NCBI GenBank assembly: GCA_047633175.1
Contig: JBLIEQ010000007.1
Span: 1 to 64,000 of the forward strand
Reading direction: 5' to 3'
Length of the DNA stretch: 64,000 bases
From: Motiliproteus sp047633175
GTDB taxonomy: Bacteria; Pseudomonadota; Gammaproteobacteria; Pseudomonadales; Balneatricaceae
The notes under the pieces were generated by a model that ran no database searches, had not been told where the DNA came from, and saw nothing but the letters and a program-made list of their open reading frames with translations. Of the stretch, positions 55,301 to 61,300 are shown in pieces; within the stretch, counting starts at the first letter, position 1, and the number at the start of each line of letters is the position of its first letter. The position numbers and the translations under genes were made by a program.

Positions 55301-58300
55301 GCAGTGGAAAATGCCTCCATTACCGCCACCGACACCAGCACGGTCACCTCCGATGGCGGCAGCATCACCGGCAAGGGGACCTCCACCGCATACAATGGCG
55401 TCATCGCCAGCAACGCGGTGCTCAGCGGCGCCGATGCCTATATCGCCAACAGCGAGGTGACGACGTCCGGAAAGGTCGTTATCGATGCCGAGAACCGCTC
55501 GACCATCAGCGCCGACATCGCCAGCAACACCCGCTCTAACGGCACCTCGGTCGGGGTGACGCTGGCGTTCAACAGCATCGGCTGGAACTCGCAAAACTTC
55601 CTCTTCAACACCATCGATGCCCTGCTGGGTACCGATATCGGCGCTGCGAACCCGGCAGCCGTCAATGCCTATGTGCTTAATTCAGACATCAGCGCGGCCG
55701 CCGGAATCGCTATAGACGCAGATATCAGTGCGAGCATCGATGCCACCATTGAAACCGGAACCACCTCCATAAGGCCGGGGTTGGGTAAATCCAAGGCGAT
55801 CAGCGTCGGCGCGATTATCGCGATGAATAAGATCAGTACCGATGCCAACGCCTTTATCGCTGAATCGGCGTCTGTAGCTGCGACGGATGGCGATATAACA
55901 TTGCACAGCCAGGATGAGTCGAGCATCCACGCCGATGTTTCGGCGCCCTCGCTGTCGGTGTCGGTAGGCAAGAAGGCCCTGTCGGTCGCTGCCGGGCTGG
56001 CGATCGCCCGCAATGAGATCAGCAACAGCGTAGATGCGGCTGTTCGTAATACTGATAACCTGAGTGCCGAGAGCGGCAATATACGGGTGACGGCGGCTGA
56101 GGATGCGACCATCGAGGCGATCGCGAATGCGTCATCGATCTCGGTAGCGGTCAGCGCGTCCAAGGGCGCGAACGCCTTCAGCGGCGGCGGTGCCATCGCC
56201 ACCAACGTGATTGGCGGGCATGCTAACGCCGATATCCTTAACAGTACCCTGGTGGCCGCAGGTACCGATCCGGCGGAAGGAAACCTGGTTGTCGATGCGG
56301 ACAATAGTGCCGACATCGATGCGACGATCCGGGCCTTGTCGGTAGGTGTTGCCGCCAGTACCGGCAAGGCCGTGGGCGCGTCCATCGGTATTTCGGTGGC
56401 CCGTAATTTCATCGGTTACGCCGAGGATTACGCCTACAGCAGCGACGGCTTTGCGACCCAAACATTCGACTACAGTTCGAACGAGACGCCCGCCAAGATT
56501 ACCGACGGCGATCGGGTCCGGTTAACCGCCGACTATGATTTGCAGGATAATCAAGACGGTGATATTTATCAGTATTCAGGTGCCGGTATCGACGGGGGGA
56601 CAGGCAGCGTAGACCTTTCCTCGCAAATGTATGCCGACGAAAACAATGGCTGGACGCTGATTAAGAACCCACAAACCCTGAAAACCGGTGAGGTTGTGCT
56701 CTTGGCAGACGACTACACCGGTGGTGGCCAGGGCGGCGCACTATACCGCTACCTTGGCGTAGGGGCCGTCGTCGATATCGGCAGCGAAGACTATTCGGGC
56801 ACAACGTCTCAGGGTCGTTGGCAGGAGGTCGCGGTGCCGGCGGTGAATCTGCTCGGGGTACGCGCCTCGATCACAGATTCGGCTATTACCGCCGCCGGCA
56901 GCATCGATGCCCGGGCGGATTCGGTGGCCAGCATCGATGCCCAGGTCCAGGCGATCTCGGCGGCGGTCTCGGCCTCGATGAAAACCGCAGGGGCGCTCTC
57001 GGGTGCCGGCGTCTTTGCCGAGAACTTTATCGGTACCTCGATACAGGCCACTATTGATGGCGATGGCACTCAGGGTATCGACGCCGGGCAGATCAGGCTA
57101 TCGGCAACCGATACCTCGACCATCCATGCAGACGCCCTGGCCGCATCGTTGGCGGCCAGCCTGGGTGGCAAGAATGGCGGAGCGATCTCAGTCGGTATCT
57201 CGATAGCGCATAACGAGATCGCCAACCGGGTCGATGCCGGTATTCGCAATGCCGATCAGGTATCCGTCAGTGGCGATATCAGCATTCAGGCGCAGACCCT
57301 TGCGCCCAATCTCGAGGCGCCGGACTACCTCAGCGGCGCTGGCACCCAGAACCTGAAGGCAGGCCAGACGGTTACCCTGGCGGACGGCTACGCAAACGGC
57401 GGTGAAGCCGGGCGAACCTACGCGTACCGTGACTTTGTCGCGGACCTCAGCGATCAGGCTGACATCCAGTCGACGGACAGCACGGCCCTGGTCGTAGAAG
57501 GCGATACAGTAAAGGTGGGTGCCCAGGTCTTCCGTTATCTCGGTGCTGATAATGAGGGCGAGGGGATTCGTCTCTCTGCAGCGAGTCAGGATTATGCCGG
57601 AGATGACTGGGAGTCAGCAGACTCTCTGATACATACCGGCAACAGCGTTCAGGTGGGCACCGAGGTCTACCGCTACCTGGGTACAGACCAAGACCTGAAC
57701 CTCGGCGAACAAACCTATACCGACACCAGCATCTGGAAGTCGATCGATCCCAACGCCTTGGATCTGGGTCTGATCGACTATAGCGATACTAAACGCTGGG
57801 AACTGGCGGATGCCAATATCAGCGCCCGGGCTGTCGCGGCCTCCATCGCGGCCGGGATGGCGGGTAAGGTCGGCGCCGGGATCAGCGGTGCCGGCGCCTT
57901 CGCCACCAATACGATCCTCGGCAAGACCAACGCCTTTATCGATAACAGCAGCATCCTCAGCGCCACCCATCTGGATCTGGATGCCAAGAATACCTCGGCT
58001 ATCAACGCCACCACGGCAGCTGTTTCGGTGGCGCTGGGTCTGGGCGGAAAAACCGGGGTGGGCGCCTCCATCGGCCTGGCCATCGCCGAAAACCGGATCG
58101 GCTGGGATGATGGCGGCAGTAACACAGATGCAACAGGGGCCTCTCACTCTCAGGTTCAGGCCTATAGCCATAACAGCTCGATCGCGGCCAGCGGCACGGT
58201 TGTCATCGATGCGGTGGCCGAACAGCAGATCGATTCTATCGTGCTGGCCGGTTCGGCAGCGATCGCGGGTGGCGGCCAGGGCGCCCTGGGTCTGAGTGGT

Positions 58301-61300
58301 GCCGGGGTCTCGGCCACCAACCGCATCGCCACCGATGTCAAAGCGGTTATCGACGGCGATCATGACCAGAGTGCTATGGCATCTGGAATAAGCGCCACCG
58401 ACATAGGGCTGCACGCGTCCGATACGTCGTCGATCCAGGCCATCGCCGGCGCCGCCTCCGTTGCGGCCGCCTTCAGCCTTCAAACCGGTGCTGCCCTGTC
58501 GGTGGCCGTGGCCCTGGCCGAGAACCGGATCAGCAATGTGGTCGAGGCCTCCATCGATAATGCGGCGCTGATCAACAGCGGAGATCTGGTTATCGAGGCT
58601 GCGACCCATGCCAACATCGATGCGATCTCTGCCGCTGCGTCGGTGGCTCTCGGCGGTGGCTCCACCGCCGGCATCGCGGTCAGCGGTGCCGGTGCCCTGG
58701 CACAGAACATTATTCTGACCAAGACCAACGCCTACATTCAGGACAGCAACCTGGACAGTTCGGGCAGCATCGATCTGGATGCCAGCAGTACCTCGGTGAT
58801 CAATGCCACCGTCGCCGCCGTCAGCGCCGCGATCGGTGGCGGTGGTACTGTGGGTGTCGGCGCCTCTGTGGGGGTGGCGATCGCCCGTAATTTCATCGGC
58901 TGGGAGCCGAACGATGCCTCGTTTAATGCCAGCCTCAGTGGGCATTATCTGAGCACCGACGACCTGCGAATCCTGACGAGCGGCGATCAGGTTCAGGTTG
59001 GCGGGGGCGCTCGTGACGGCGATGTCTATCAATACCTGGGCGACAACACGACCCGCTACCAGCATCAAGTGGGGGATGGGGGCTTGGTCGCTGAGGACGA
59101 GGTCGTCTATGCGCCGGAGTCCGGTGGACTCTATCGTTATACCGGCAGCGCCGTTGCGTTGAGTTCGGTGACTGATGCTATATTTAAGGACAAGGACGGC
59201 GACTGGGAGTTCGTCGGCACCAACGAGATCGACTTCGCCGATACCCGGCTCTGGAAGCTGGTGCTGCCCGATGTTATCGCCCGGGAAAATGCATCCCAGG
59301 TGCGGGCCTATATTCAGGATTCCGATATCACCGCCACCGGTGACGTGACCCTCGATGCATTTGCCGAAGGCAGCATCGATGCGCTTACCCTGGCCGGATC
59401 GGTGGCGATCGGCGCTAGCTTCGGTGCGGCGGGCATCGCACTCTCCGGCTCCGGCGTCAGTACCGAAAACCGCATCCGTAGCGATGTGAAGGCCTTTATC
59501 GACGGTGATTCCAGCAATACGCTGACTGCCAATAATATCGAACTCAGGGCGCTGGACGATTCGACCATCACCGCCGACGCCCTGGCGGCATCTCTGGCAG
59601 GCTCTGCCGGAGGGACCCTGGGCGTCTCGCTGTCTGTGGGTATCGCTATCGCCTACAACGAGGTCGCTAACGAGGTCGAAGCCTTTATCGCCGATATGGC
59701 CAGCGTCGATGCCAGCGGTAATCTGCTGCTAAGCGCTAGTACCGAGGGCGGCGGCAACAGCGATGACCCACGGCATGCGACCACCCACAACAGCGACAAC
59801 TTTAGCGTCCAGACGTTGGTCGACGGTGACACGGTCAGGGTTGGGACCGACTTCGCCGACCCCACCTACGATACCCTTCTGTCAGGCGATGAGGTTGCTA
59901 AAGCAGTGACCCTGGTCACCGGTGATTTTGTGCGTGTCGAGGAGGGTTATAACGACTATGCCCTCAATACCAATGCGACCGAAGACAAGGGCACCGTTGG
60001 CGGCGTCTATCGCTACCTGGGTACCGGCGGATCGGTCGATTTGGCCAGTCAGAACTACGATGACTCAGCGAACTGGGCCGCAGTGGGTGGGCAGGAGGAG
60101 CGCATCTACCGCTACCGTGCTTTTGTGGCGGATTATAGCCTGATGGCCGGCGCCGATTTCGATGGCAATAAGGTCGTTAATGATGACGATGAGCAGACGC
60201 TTTACGAAGGCGATACGGTCGAGCTTGCCGACGGAAGCATCTTCCGCTTCGCGGGTACCGACAGCGAGGACGCCAAAGAGAGCGAGAGCTTCAGGCTTGA
60301 TGAACTCGCGTACTCGACAGCGCCAGGTTGGGTCTTAGTCACAAATCCTGATGCGGTGATCTTAGCCGGCGAAAACTATGCCGATACCTCCCGCTGGGAA
60401 CTGGCCGATGGCACTATTACTGCGCGGGTTGCGGCCGCCTCGGTGGCCGCCAGCTTCGGCGGCACCGCCGGCATCGCGCTGAGCGGTGCCGGTGCGGTGG
60501 CCGACAACGTCATCCTCACCAAGACCAACGCCTATATCGCAGACAGCGCTATTACCGGCGTAGTTGATGTGGATCTGGACGCCCGGAATTCATCCCGGAT
60601 CATCGCCGGGGTCGCGGCAGCGTCCGTTGCGCTCGGCGGCGGGGGTACCGTCGGTGTGGGTGCTTCCATCGGGGTTTCCATCGCCCATAACCGCATCGGC
60701 TTCGATCAGAAGGGTGCTGAACAGGCCGCTCAGGTTCAGGCGTATATCCGGGATGCCAGCATCCAGGCCAGCGGCGACCTGAGCCTGGATGCTCTGGCCG
60801 ACGCTAAGATCGATGCCGTCGTACTGGCGGCTTCGGCCGCGCTTGCGATCGGCGGCGCTGCCGGCATCGGGCTCAGCGGTTCCGGGGTCGAGACCAGCAA
60901 CCGTATCGCTACCGATGTTAAGGCCTATATCGAGGGCGACGATGCGAGTGGTATTACTGCCGCTAGCATTGGCTTGCTGGCGCAAGACCAGTCTGCGATC
61001 AGGGCGACGGGGGCCGCAGCATCCCTGGCCGCAACCTTCGGCGGCACGCTGGGGCTCTCTATCTCTATAGGCGTGACCCTGGCCGAGAACAGCATCAGCA
61101 ACGAGGTGTTGGCGTATATCCTCGACGCAGACACCGGCGTCACCGGTACTCGCGGAAATGTCAGCATCAACGCGATCGAAAATGCCAGCATCGATGCCGA
61201 TGCCGTGGCAGCCTCCCTGTCTGTCGCCTTCAGCTTTCTCGCGGGTGTCGCCCTGAGCGGCGCCGGTGCCGATTCGACCAACCTGATCAACAATCAGGTC

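Noticed and set aside
57614..59068. A 484-codon frame on the minus strand, and many others of 60-250 codons between 46679 and 63888
   Set aside because: Antisense or out-of-frame shadows of the giant gene, caused by its repetitive GC-rich codon use; the giant frame is unbroken through all of them.
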